Of a stretch of 24,861 nt of DNA, positions 1 to 7,473 are shown piece by piece. Position 1 is the stretch's first letter. Each line of letters starts with the position of its first letter. Location of the stretch: NCBI GenBank assembly GCA_039936115.1, contig JBDTIZ010000268.1, positions 1-24,861 on the forward strand, read 5' to 3'. Position numbers and translations under genes: made by a program. Below the pieces are notes generated by a model that did no database searches, had not been told where the DNA came from, and saw only the letters and a program-made list of their open reading frames with translations. The DNA comes from DATIJJ01 sp039936115 (GTDB lineage Bacteria > Pseudomonadota > Gammaproteobacteria > DSM-16500).

Positions 1-72
1 AAATTGGCATAGACTTCTCACTAAAGCTTTTAGATAGAGAGCTATAATCTCCATTTTTCCATTTGATTGCAT
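1..72 (-). other. possible 5' end of a gene downstream of motB (unresolved)
   Basis: After the motB stop, two minus-strand frames stay open to the window edge. One could start at ATG 72 (or ATG 54) and reads MQSNGKMEIIALYL. The other is in the motB frame and could start at a TTG just after the motB stop. Neither has a convincing ribosome binding site, and too little sequence is present to recognise a family. It may equally be non-coding. I see no terminator hairpin here. Confidence 0.15.
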
Positions 73-79
73 TCAAGCA

Positions 80-1009
80 CTACTGCGCCTGCATTTTCTT
101 CATAGCATCATCTGTCAAAACAATAATTTCAATCCGCCGATTTTTTGGATCTAATCCATCATTTTTATTTAATAAATCAGTATCACCCACACCTACAATT
201 CTCAGTATCTTGTTTCGACCCATACCCGTCTTAATCAGTTCTCGCCGTGTTGCATTAGCTCTATCGACTGAAAGCTCCCAATTGCTATAATCATCACCTT
301 GATATTGTGCCGCATCAGTGTGTCCTATGATGAGAAGTCTATTGGGATATGCGTTTAACTGATGACTTAACCAAGTCACAATCTCACTGGAATATTTTTG
401 AAAATCTGTTTTGCCGGTTGAAAACATCGGTTTGTCTTTAAGGTCATGAAGCTCTATTCTAAGACCATCCGCTGTCACGACAAAATTTAATTGATTTTTA
501 AACTGGCTAATTTTCGGATCCGATTGTAAATTCTTTTCTAATTCTTTTTTCATGGCTTGCATATCATTCATCTTTTTCAGTTCTTCTTGTTTTTTTTGTT
601 CAGCCAGCTCTGTTGGATCATTGGGTTTTTTTACCAAGGCATCTTGTTTTAACATTTCATTATGTTTTTTTTCTTCTGGCTTAATTGGTTTGTCAAGAGC
701 GGTTTCTTTTCCTTGGCCTTTGTGTTCGCCTTTTTCTTTTTCTTTATTCTTGTCTTTGTCCTTATCTTTATTTTTTGCATTACTTGAATGAGTAAACGCT
801 TCTTTTAAAGGCTTTTTAAAATATTCCGCCAACCCATCTAGTTGATATTTATTCGCCAATGAAAGCAGCCACATCAATAAAAAAAATGCCATCATGGCAG
901 TCACAAAATCAGCATAAGCAATTTTCCACGAGCCACCATGATGGCCGCCTTTTTTTATTTTTTTTATTCGCCTTATGACATAAGGCTTATGGTCGTCTTT
1001 TTCGCTCAT
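80..1009 (-). CDS. motB: flagellar motor stator protein MotB
   Basis: Stator subunit that, with MotA, forms the ion channel driving rotation and anchors it to peptidoglycan. The 309-aa protein (close to the enteric length) starts with a basic tail, then the family motif WKIAYADFVTAMMAFF at residues 28-43, with the ion-binding Asp at D34, in one membrane segment (about 30-52). The OmpA-like peptidoglycan-binding domain covers about 180-300, with GHTD at 229-232, NWELSVDRA at 243-251 and NRRIEI near the end. Residues about 79-165 form a very Lys/Glu/Asp-rich linker, a longer and more charged plug/linker region than usual. The start overlaps the motA stop by four bases (ATGA), indicating translational coupling. 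Whether it uses protons or sodium cannot be read safely from the sequence. Confidence 0.96.
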   Translation of the reverse strand: MSEKDDHKPYVIRRIKKIKKGGHHGGSWKIAYADFVTAMMAFFLLMWLLSLANKYQLDGLAEYFKKPLKEAFTHSSNAKNKDKDKDKNKEKEKGEHKGQGKETALDKPIKPEEKKHNEMLKQDALVKKPNDPTELAEQKKQEELKKMNDMQAMKKELEKNLQSDPKISQFKNQLNFVVTADGLRIELHDLKDKPMFSTGKTDFQKYSSEIVTWLSHQLNAYPNRLLIIGHTDAAQYQGDDYSNWELSVDRANATRRELIKTGMGRNKILRIVGVGDTDLLNKNDGLDPKNRRIEIIVLTDDAMKKMQAQ

Positions 1010-1914
1010 GTGGGTTCAGGTTCTTTAGTTGCGTCAGCTTCTCTCTCTTTATTTTTATTTGCTCTGACTTCTTTTAAGATGATTTCAAGTTCGTTACTGG
1101 TTGGACGTTCAGCTGAATATAATACTTTTCTAGCAAATTCAACCGCAATTGTCGGTGCAAGATTGTGAACTGACGCTAACAATACAACTTTAATCGATTG
1201 CAAAATGGTTACAACGGCATGCAAACGATTTTCTAGAATGGCAGCAATAGGTGCTGTAAATCCATAACCAATTAAAATACCGAGAAATGTTCCCACTAAT
1301 GCTTTTGCAACATGCGCGCCTAATTCTTCTGCAGAGCCGTTGATCATCTGCATCGTTGTTACTACGCCCATCACAGCTGCTACAATACCAAAAGCAGGTA
1401 AACTGTCCGCTACTTTGGTAATTGCGTTAATGGGAAGTTCGCCTTCATGTTCGAAAGTTTCGATGTCTTGATCCATCAGCAATTCTAAATGCATGACATC
1501 AACGCGACCTGTCACAATCAATCTTAAATGATCACAAATAAATTCCATTATTTTGTCTTCCCTAGTGACTAATTTATAAGGGCTAAATAATGGGCTTTCT
1601 TTGTAATTTTCGATATCAGCTTCGATAGATAAAACGCCTTCTTTGCGAATTTTATTCGTTAATTCAAAAAAGAGTGATAGTAGTTCGATATAAAATTTTC
1701 TGGAATAATTTGCGCCTTTGAAAACCGAAAAAGCACCTTTAATCGAGGATTTGATGACTTTAGGATTGTTACCAACGATAAATGCGCCTAAGGCAGCGCC
1801 ACCGATAATGAGAAGTTCGTAAGGTTGAAACAGTGCATAAAGACTTCCGCCTTCTAGCGCAAATCCGCCAAAGACAGAGAATATAACGATCGCATATCCG
1901 ATAATGACTAACAT
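1006..1914 (-). CDS. motA: flagellar motor stator protein MotA
   Basis: Membrane stator subunit that couples ion flow to torque on FliG. The 302-aa protein has four hydrophobic segments (two near the N-terminus, two at about 170-190 and 203-227) and a large cytoplasmic loop. The torque-loop residues R90 and E98 and the prolines P173 (SLPAFGIVAAVMG) and P222 (GFTAPIAAILE) fall at the same numbers as in E. coli MotA, from my memory of that family. The 5' side follows flgA after a 68-bp gap, and the 3' end overlaps motB by four bases. A sigma-28-like string lies just upstream but too close to the ATG to be a normal promoter, so transcription probably comes from further upstream. Confidence 0.97.
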   Translation of the reverse strand: MLVIIGYAIVIFSVFGGFALEGGSLYALFQPYELLIIGGAALGAFIVGNNPKVIKSSIKGAFSVFKGANYSRKFYIELLSLFFELTNKIRKEGVLSIEADIENYKESPLFSPYKLVTREDKIMEFICDHLRLIVTGRVDVMHLELLMDQDIETFEHEGELPINAITKVADSLPAFGIVAAVMGVVTTMQMINGSAEELGAHVAKALVGTFLGILIGYGFTAPIAAILENRLHAVVTILQSIKVVLLASVHNLAPTIAVEFARKVLYSAERPTSNELEIILKEVRANKNKEREADATKEPEPT

Positions 1915-1982
1915 GCTTTCGCCTCGCCTTTATTGAAGTTTATAAAATGTTCGCTGTGTTGCTGCATCCGAAACAAATCTAT

Positions 1983-2705
1983 CTATACAACTTCTACTTT
2001 GTTTGAACCTACAACGACAGCATCCAAAATCCGTTTTGAAGAAGGATTATACGCTTTTATGACTTCATTTAAACTACCATCCGATTTAGCGACCCCTTTC
2101 ATGGTCACCGTGATTGAATTTGTTCTCGCAATCAAGTCGACTGTTTGGTTTCTATGTACCAAAACAGGTTGTTGAACATTTTTTTTCGTGAGCACTGTAC
2201 CGGATGCAATTAATTGCGATGCTACCTGACCTATGACATTTTCTTTTGCACTAAAATAACCATTATATAATCTATTTCTATCGTATTGCGCAAAATCCAT
2301 GTCATCTTCGGTAATCACATCATTGAGAGGAATCGTTCTTTTTGCCACGAGAACATTGGTATTGATTCTAACGTTGACGGGAACATACACATGCCATGTC
2401 TGAACACCATTACAACTCAATTCCACGCTTGTTACTTGATCGCGATTAGCATCTGCGGGAAAACTTGCATCTAAGGTTTTAGAACACGCTCCGACTCTTA
2501 AGGGCGGCTGAGGCGAATCAACTTGAACCTCAATTGTTTCACTGGGATTAAGCGGAACATTTTTTAGCACAAAATCTTTGGCAACTGTTTTGATATTTTC
2601 GACCGATTCGTAAGAAAAATTGGCGGCAAAACAATTAGCAGCGCAGAAAACACCGACAACGGTTGTAAAAATAAGGTTTAGAACTTCCCTTTTTTTAAGC
2701 AGCAT
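1983..2705 (-). CDS. flgA: flagellar P-ring assembly chaperone FlgA
   Basis: Periplasmic chaperone needed for assembly of FlgI into the P-ring. The 240-aa product begins with a signal peptide (LNLIFTTVVGVFCAANCFA, cleavage around residue 27), followed by an N-terminal domain and a SAF-type C-terminal half containing VLVAKRTIPLNDVITEDDM and VIGQVASQLIASGTVLTKKN, both typical of FlgA. It is slightly longer than the enteric protein. It sits downstream of flgI-flgJ-flgM-flgN rather than divergent from flgB as in enterics, so the P-ring protein and its chaperone are in the same transcription direction and probably the same unit. A weak ribosome binding site (AGGGAT) precedes the ATG. Confidence 0.93.
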   Translation of the reverse strand: MLLKKREVLNLIFTTVVGVFCAANCFAANFSYESVENIKTVAKDFVLKNVPLNPSETIEVQVDSPQPPLRVGACSKTLDASFPADANRDQVTSVELSCNGVQTWHVYVPVNVRINTNVLVAKRTIPLNDVITEDDMDFAQYDRNRLYNGYFSAKENVIGQVASQLIASGTVLTKKNVQQPVLVHRNQTVDLIARTNSITVTMKGVAKSDGSLNEVIKAYNPSSKRILDAVVVGSNKVEVV

Positions 2706-2734
2706 CTTTTCATATCCCTGAAAAATTATTTTCT

Positions 2735-3169
2735 TTATTTAGTTATACTGCCATTTTTATCATAAACGCAATCACTACCTGACTTAAATGCAGATAATTT
2801 ATCCCAGATTTCTTTTAGCTGTTGTAGATTAGCAACTATAACATGGCTATTCGTCACAATATATTTGTAACAGACAGCAATTTCAGCTTTTAATTCAGCC
2901 ATGATTTTCTGCGAGCTTGCCTGTAAAGTTGCAGCAGAATTTGCGGTCGATTGTTGCCCGTAAGTTGCAGAATAGACTTGCATATCATTTAGCAAATTAT
3001 TTAATTTGTTGAGTAATTCAGCTTTTTTTAAATTGTTTGTTTCGAGAGAATTTAATTTATTCGTACTAAAATGCTTTTGGTCATCTTGGAGTAAATCTCT
3101 TATGCTTTGGCAATGTTTTAATATTTGCGTCAGCGATGAAAGCTGTGGATGATCTGTACTATTCGTCAT
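2735..3169 (-). CDS. flgN: FlgN-family chaperone for FlgK and FlgL
   Basis: Small cytoplasmic export chaperone expected to bind the hook-filament junction proteins FlgK and FlgL. The protein is almost wholly alpha-helical and coiled-coil-like, without signal peptide or membrane segment, at the normal family length (about 144 aa). The call rests largely on its position directly after flgM, the usual flgMN pairing, because FlgN sequences diverge strongly. I place the start at ATG 3169, which has an AGGTGATT ribosome binding site made from the last codons of flgM. A TTG six bases upstream also opens the frame but lies inside that site. The flgM stop is at 3172-3174, so the genes are tightly coupled. 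Confidence 0.8.
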   Translation of the reverse strand: MTNSTDHPQLSSLTQILKHCQSIRDLLQDDQKHFSTNKLNSLETNNLKKAELLNKLNNLLNDMQVYSATYGQQSTANSAATLQASSQKIMAELKAEIAVCYKYIVTNSHVIVANLQQLKEIWDKLSAFKSGSDCVYDKNGSITK

Positions 3170-3171
3170 TA

Positions 3172-3459
3172 TCAATCACCTGTTGCAAGCAATCCACTGT
3201 TGAGTAATTTTTCTGATAAAGCATTTACATCGACTTTATACTGGCCTTTTTCTACTAAGCTTTTAGTTGCCATCACTCTGGCATTTTCATCCGGTGCATA
3301 TTCATCTGCACTTAGCAACTTCACTAATTTACTGAGATGATTGGTTACCGTAACCCCCTCTTCTTTGGGCTGTTCAGCTTGTCGGCTGATCGGAGTTGCT
3401 TGAAGTTTATTTGGGGCCACTGATGCTCCCATACTGTCTATTTTGATATCGTTTGCCAT
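3172..3459 (-). CDS. flgM: anti-sigma-28 factor FlgM
   Basis: Negative regulator that binds sigma-28 (FliA) until the hook is complete and is then exported through the flagellar secretion system. The 95-aa protein has the family pattern: a disordered polar N-terminal half, then VTVTNHLSKLVKLLS and a C-terminal sigma-binding helix region with ATKSLVEKGQYKVDVNALSE and LLNSG. A strong ribosome binding site (GGAGA) precedes the ATG. A sigma-28-like promoter overlaps the end of flgJ (3499-3525), which fits the known feedback in which FliA drives flgM. It is followed directly by flgN. Confidence 0.93.
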   Translation of the reverse strand: MANDIKIDSMGASVAPNKLQATPISRQAEQPKEEGVTVTNHLSKLVKLLSADEYAPDENARVMATKSLVEKGQYKVDVNALSEKLLNSGLLATGD

Positions 3460-3498
3460 AACATTCTCCTTACCTATTTATACTGTCCCATACCTATA

Positions 3499-3525
3499 AT
3501 ATCTTCCTTTTTTTGAAAAACTTAA
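3499..3525 (-). promoter_or_regulatory. putative sigma-28 (FliA) promoter for flgMN
   Basis: On the minus strand TTAAGTTT (3525-3518) is followed by an 11-base spacer and GAAGATAT (3506-3499). The FliA consensus is TAAAGTTT-N11-GCCGATAA; the -35 matches 7 of 8 and the -10 matches 5 of 8. The same TTAAGTTT -35 occurs upstream of flgB. The implied start site leaves a leader of roughly 30 bases to the flgM ATG. The -35 overlaps the flgJ stop codon. Confidence 0.5.
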
Positions 3526-4457
3526 GCAGTTTGTTTCACTTTTGTCACTAAATCCTGAAAATTATGACTTGAATAAATTTTCATGATTTTATTCGCATAA
3601 TTTTGGTCTGTCGCATAGCCCGCATCTTGCAAGGCGTGCATAAACTGCCCAGGATCTGGCGCTTTGTTCAAAGCGCTGCCATATCGATCATTTTGTTTAA
3701 GCAAGCTCACATAATCCATAAAACTTTCGTCAAATGAATCGTAACTTCTAAAATTTGACTTTTCTTTAACTAAAATACCGTTTTTCTGTTCTAAACTATC
3801 CACCCTAACGACTTTATCACCCCAAGCGCTATCGGCTTTAATGTTAAATAAATTGTGAGTGGAGTTTCCACGCGCCTCAGGAAGAACGTTTTTCCCCCAG
3901 TTCGTCTCAAGAGCGGCTTGAGCTAACAGTATTTCTGGGCTGGCTCCAATGAGGCTGGCAGCAACTTTTGCTGATGGCCATAATTTCTTTATGAAATCTT
4001 CAGCGGAAGCAAAGCTAGATTGTTCAGGTTGTTTTTCTGAATGCAGTGGTTCTTCAGTTGTCGGTAATAAACTCTTGTCTAATGGCTGCAAAGGTTCTTG
4101 TGATATCAGATGGGTGCCACTCGTATTCGTCAAACCTTGCGCGTTTGAATGCTGGACTTGATCGATATTATCTTCAACCATTTTTGCAAATCCTAGGTTT
4201 GAATTTGACAGAGACATCGTCAACTGTTTATCAAACATATCTTGATACATATCCATTTGATCACTGCCAAATAAGCCGCTCGATGCAAATCCTTTATTTG
4301 CATCTCGCATACTGTGCATCACCATTTGCATTAAAATAGCTTCAAATTGACGTGAAACTTCTTTTTTGGTTTCCACCGAATCTTGTGAATAATGTAATTG
4401 CTTCAGACTTTGGACATCACTATAGATTCTAGTGTTATAAGTGATTTTATCATCCAT
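3522..4457 (-). CDS. flgJ: rod-capping protein and peptidoglycan hydrolase FlgJ
   Basis: Bifunctional periplasmic protein: the N-terminal part caps the growing rod and the C-terminal part is a beta-N-acetylglucosaminidase that opens the cell wall. Residues about 30-100 form the rod-binding domain (SRQFEAILMQMVMHSMRDAN, SSGLFGS, MYQDMFDKQL). A polar linker covers about 100-150, and the hydrolase domain about 150-300 (LLAQAALETNWGK, HNLFNIKA, FRSYDSFDESFMDYV). E184 and D248 stand at the positions I remember as the active-site pair in Salmonella FlgJ. Its length of 311 aa is normal for the two-domain form. It follows flgI by 12 bases. Confidence 0.96.
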   Translation of the reverse strand: MDDKITYNTRIYSDVQSLKQLHYSQDSVETKKEVSRQFEAILMQMVMHSMRDANKGFASSGLFGSDQMDMYQDMFDKQLTMSLSNSNLGFAKMVEDNIDQVQHSNAQGLTNTSGTHLISQEPLQPLDKSLLPTTEEPLHSEKQPEQSSFASAEDFIKKLWPSAKVAASLIGASPEILLAQAALETNWGKNVLPEARGNSTHNLFNIKADSAWGDKVVRVDSLEQKNGILVKEKSNFRSYDSFDESFMDYVSLLKQNDRYGSALNKAPDPGQFMHALQDAGYATDQNYANKIMKIYSSHNFQDLVTKVKQTA

Positions 4458-4469
4458 GTTCTTATTTCC

Positions 4470-5639
4470 TTATATGACAACCAAATCAGCATTCAATGCA
4501 CCGGCTGCTTTGATCGCTTCTAATATCGCAATTAAATCGCCTGGCGCTGCGCCTACGCGATTAATAGCATCGACTAAATCATTTAAAGAAGGTCCAGGAG
4601 CCAATAAAAATGTTCTCGCGCCTTGTTGATTGATATTTATATCAGATGCGGATCCCTGCACAGTTTTACCTCTTGAAAAGGCATTTGGCTGACTGACGTA
4701 AGGTCTTTCAGTCACGATAACAGAGAGATTACCATGTGATACAGCGACTGCGCTGATTGTCACGTTACGACCGATAACAATTGTTCCTGTTCTGGAGTTG
4801 ACGATAACGCGTGCGCCAATTTCGGCAGGACTTAATTCGATATTCTCTATGCGCGAAATCAATGGAACATAACGTTGTTTTTCTGCCACATCATCCGGTG
4901 GCATGAAATCACCTTCGTCTTTATAAACACGTCTAACCACATGAATGCCATCAATTTTGACGCTTACAGCGCTTGCATCGAGTGCTTGCGCAACCTTGCG
5001 GCCAAATTCTTTATTGATAGCAACTTGAATACGTTGTGCTGTTGTAAAATCTGGTTGTGTTAACTCAAATGTGATGATTCCATTTTGGACGTATGGCATA
5101 TCGATGGTATTTTCAACCGTTGCGCCATTTGGAATACTGCCGCTACTGACGACGTTGACTGTGACTTTAGAACCATCAGCACCCTGCGCGCCAAAACCGG
5201 AAACAATCACGCTGCCTTGCGCAACCGCATACACTCTTCCATCAGCACCTTTTAAAGGTGCCATCAATAAACTACCGCCACGTAATCCAGTTGCATTACC
5301 TAATGATAAAACATTGATATCAAGTTTTTGCCCGATTCTTGCAAAGGGTGGCAATGTTGCGCTAATAGCCACAGCAGCTACGTTTTTTAATTGTGAAGCT
5401 TTACCGTTTGGGAGTCGAATACCAAAAGCTAATAACATATTTTGAAACGTTTGATCGGTAAATGGCGCCTGATTTGTTTTATCACCTGTACCATCAAGAC
5501 CTACCACTAAACCGTATCCAACTAATTGGTTTTCTCGCACACCGGCAAGAGTTGATATATCTTTTATGCGTGCTGGATTAGCAACGGATGCTAATAAGCA
5601 TAAACATAGAACAAAAACACTGTATTTTGTTAAGCGCAT
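4470..5639 (-). CDS. flgI: flagellar P-ring protein FlgI
   Basis: Periplasmic protein that polymerises into the P-ring around the rod in the peptidoglycan layer. It has a signal peptide (VFVLCLCLLASVANP) and then the family signatures RIKDISTLAGVRENQLVGYGL, GLDGTGD and a conserved C-terminus (SLNDLVDAINRVGAAPGDLIAILEAIKAAGAL). I choose ATG 5639 because AAGGTG lies about eight bases upstream; a TTG at 5645 is in frame but sits inside that leader. The product is about 389 aa, near normal. It is not next to flgH, which lies about 9 kb away in another unit. A near-consensus sigma-54 promoter lies at 5681-5697, so flgI appears to lead its own operon with flgJ and possibly flgMN, flgA and motAB. 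Confidence 0.97.
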   Translation of the reverse strand: MRLTKYSVFVLCLCLLASVANPARIKDISTLAGVRENQLVGYGLVVGLDGTGDKTNQAPFTDQTFQNMLLAFGIRLPNGKASQLKNVAAVAISATLPPFARIGQKLDINVLSLGNATGLRGGSLLMAPLKGADGRVYAVAQGSVIVSGFGAQGADGSKVTVNVVSSGSIPNGATVENTIDMPYVQNGIITFELTQPDFTTAQRIQVAINKEFGRKVAQALDASAVSVKIDGIHVVRRVYKDEGDFMPPDDVAEKQRYVPLISRIENIELSPAEIGARVIVNSRTGTIVIGRNVTISAVAVSHGNLSVIVTERPYVSQPNAFSRGKTVQGSASDININQQGARTFLLAPGPSLNDLVDAINRVGAAPGDLIAILEAIKAAGALNADLVVI

Positions 5640-5680
5640 GATCAATCACCTTAGACATAACAGCTTACTTGATAATGTAT

Positions 5681-5697
5681 ATGCAAATTTCATGCCA
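5681..5697 (-). promoter_or_regulatory. sigma-54 promoter upstream of flgI
   Basis: The minus strand reads TGGCATG-AAAT-TTGCA. The sigma-54 consensus is TGGCACG-N4-TTGCW; the GG (-24) and GC (-12) elements have exact spacing, with one mismatch (C to T) in the first block. Transcription would start about 12 bases on, near 5671, leaving a leader of about 30 bases to the flgI ATG at 5639. An almost identical 17-mer precedes flgB. Confidence 0.85.
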
Positions 5698-5797
5698 AAC
5701 ATTGTAAATAAAGAGCTGAACATTTTATTTTAATTCTAGGCATAATAGTAATCTTGTTACTTGCAAGGCGCACAGTTCTTACAAAAGGAAACACTTC

Positions 5798-7279
5798 ATG
5801 AAATTGCAAATAGTGTTATTTAGTATTTTCTGCTCATTAGTGCTTACACGATTAGCATACGCTGATGAAGCAAATTGCGCATTAAGAACAGCAAAAACCA
5901 TTCATTATGTCACAGACCATGAAGATCTTGTTTGGCCTGGCATACAAATTAACAAAACACCTATCTTGATTCATTTTAGAAATAGCGAGCATATTTACGC
6001 ATATAACTTCACGCCAAAAAACGCAAAATGGCAAAAAGTAACGCTTGATAATAAACCGGCTTATTACCTAGACAGCGACTACGATGAGATATCGAATGTC
6101 GAAGTTGGATTTAAAGAAGTTGATGGGCAGAATTCATATGTTTATAAATTTTTTGATTATAACGATGAAAATGATATTCTTTTTTGCTTAAGAGCACTGC
6201 TTAGTAAACGTTTTGCATATTATCTCGCGACGCACTCTGCTTTTCCTCATCATACGTTTGCTCACTGGAAACATAATTACATTGGTTTTAATCAAATAAG
6301 AAATGCTCAATATCTTTTTTTAGAGGATAGAATTTTACAAGACTATATTGAAACGCACGATGCAGAAACATTGAAAAATTATCTTGCGACTTATCAGTAT
6401 CGCAGAAGTTTACTCAGCAAAGAGTCAGCAGAGTTTGAATCAGCAAGTGAAATTCGTTTTGAAGCAAGCTCGTATTTTAGTTTTAGAAGCTTGAACATGG
6501 ATGATAAAACCTACACAGAACAAATTCTTAGAAATTATGCCAAGAGACTAGAGTGTCCTGCGTATTCCGATCGCGCACAAATTATTTTTTGTTTGACGTT
6601 TGGTCACTACAATTTAGGTGGGCCTGTGCTTGGTTTTGCATTGGATAAAATTGCTGGGAAAGGTTGGCAAGCTAAAGCTGAGAACTCTGCATCCAGTTTT
6701 GCTGATTTACTAGGTACATATTTTACTATGATGCCTGAAGAAGCAAGCGAGCGTGTCAAGAAATCGGAAAAACGTTATGATTTTTCTGATATAAAAAGTC
6801 AGCTAAAAGTATCACTTGAACCTTATCTTGAAGCCATGGCCGAACAAGAAAAAAATTATTCTAAAGCACCTGGAATTGTCGTCAACATTGATAATCGGTA
6901 CTGCCGCCTGCATGCATTTACTCGAAAACCACGAAAAAATTATGTAGTAACGAGTAAAATTAATTTAATTACTGAATTAGATGAGGAAATGAAATGCAGT
7001 CTTGATGATGGTAATGTCAGTATTGTTTATAAAAAAATTCCTTGGGTGTATCAGTATAATTCTGTGCTTGTGAATGAGATTAAATTACCAGTCGATACGA
7101 GTATTACGATTAACGACAAAAAACAATCTCTAGGAGAAGCGGTGTCTGCGGATCAAACTATCAGTTTTACTAAACTAAAAATTGAGAGTCCGCAGGCAAT
7201 TATTACGATTGAAGGTAATGGGACGTATGCGGTGAAGAATGGGGTTGTGTTTATTGATTGGCCGATTGATAAGAGTTGA
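5798..7279 (+). CDS. exported protein of unknown function, 493 aa
   Basis: I do not recognise this protein. It starts with a clear signal peptide (IVLFSIFCSLVLTRLAYA, predicted cleavage after residue 22) and has no further membrane segment, so a periplasmic or secreted protein is likely. The mature part has six cysteines (27, 130, 253, 265, 369, 400), enough for three disulfides. A histidine-rich stretch at 146-159 contains five His (HSAFPHHTFAHWKH). The middle (about 170-350) is alpha-helical and charged; the last 130 residues look beta-rich. The ATG has an AAAGGAAA ribosome binding site. It is the only gene in its part of the cluster on the plus strand, is divergent from flgI and converges on rpoN. 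Nothing shows a link to flagella beyond position. It could be a chance insertion or a host-interaction protein; I give no function. Confidence 0.85.
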   Translation: MKLQIVLFSIFCSLVLTRLAYADEANCALRTAKTIHYVTDHEDLVWPGIQINKTPILIHFRNSEHIYAYNFTPKNAKWQKVTLDNKPAYYLDSDYDEISNVEVGFKEVDGQNSYVYKFFDYNDENDILFCLRALLSKRFAYYLATHSAFPHHTFAHWKHNYIGFNQIRNAQYLFLEDRILQDYIETHDAETLKNYLATYQYRRSLLSKESAEFESASEIRFEASSYFSFRSLNMDDKTYTEQILRNYAKRLECPAYSDRAQIIFCLTFGHYNLGGPVLGFALDKIAGKGWQAKAENSASSFADLLGTYFTMMPEEASERVKKSEKRYDFSDIKSQLKVSLEPYLEAMAEQEKNYSKAPGIVVNIDNRYCRLHAFTRKPRKNYVVTSKINLITELDEEMKCSLDDGNVSIVYKKIPWVYQYNSVLVNEIKLPVDTSITINDKKQSLGEAVSADQTISFTKLKIESPQAIITIEGNGTYAVKNGVVFIDWPIDKS

Positions 7280-7306
7280 ATAGTACTGGATACCGCGGCT
7301 TGTCCA

Positions 7307-7449
7307 GCGTAGTTGTAGACTTTTTTGGTTTTGTAGGGGCGAACCTATGTGTTCGCTCTCTCTATCGAAGAAATAATGTTGCATCTTTAGGCCGCTGGGC
7401 GAACACATAGGTTCGCCCCTACAAAAAGCAAAAAAGTCTATAACTACGC
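7307..7449. repeat. MITE/REP-like long inverted repeat
   Basis: Two arms of about 50 bp, 7307-7356 and 7399-7449, are nearly perfect inverted copies around a 42-bp loop. The inner part of each arm holds GTAGGGGCGAACCTATGTG. Weaker similarity extends outward to about 7295 and 7462. The element lies between the convergent ends of the 493-aa gene and rpoN. Transcribed from either side it would give a large hairpin, so it may act as a two-way terminator. The architecture resembles non-autonomous palindromic elements; no transposase or clear target duplication is present. Confidence 0.8.
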
Positions 7450-7473
7450 CGGAACAATGGCTTTTTACCCAGC

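Noticed and set aside
1916..1943. Sigma-28-like TAAACTTC-N11-GGCGAAAG before motA
   Set aside because: The spacing fits, but the -10 ends one base from the motA ATG, so a start there would leave no leader or ribosome binding site; the -10 match is weak.
5741..5746. CATAAT as -10 of the 493-aa gene
   Set aside because: No acceptable -35 at 16-18 bp, and the region is so AT-rich that such hexamers are expected by chance.
7280..7473. Target-site duplication around the inverted repeat
   Set aside because: No convincing identical short direct repeat at both outer ends; boundaries are too blurred to call insertion limits.
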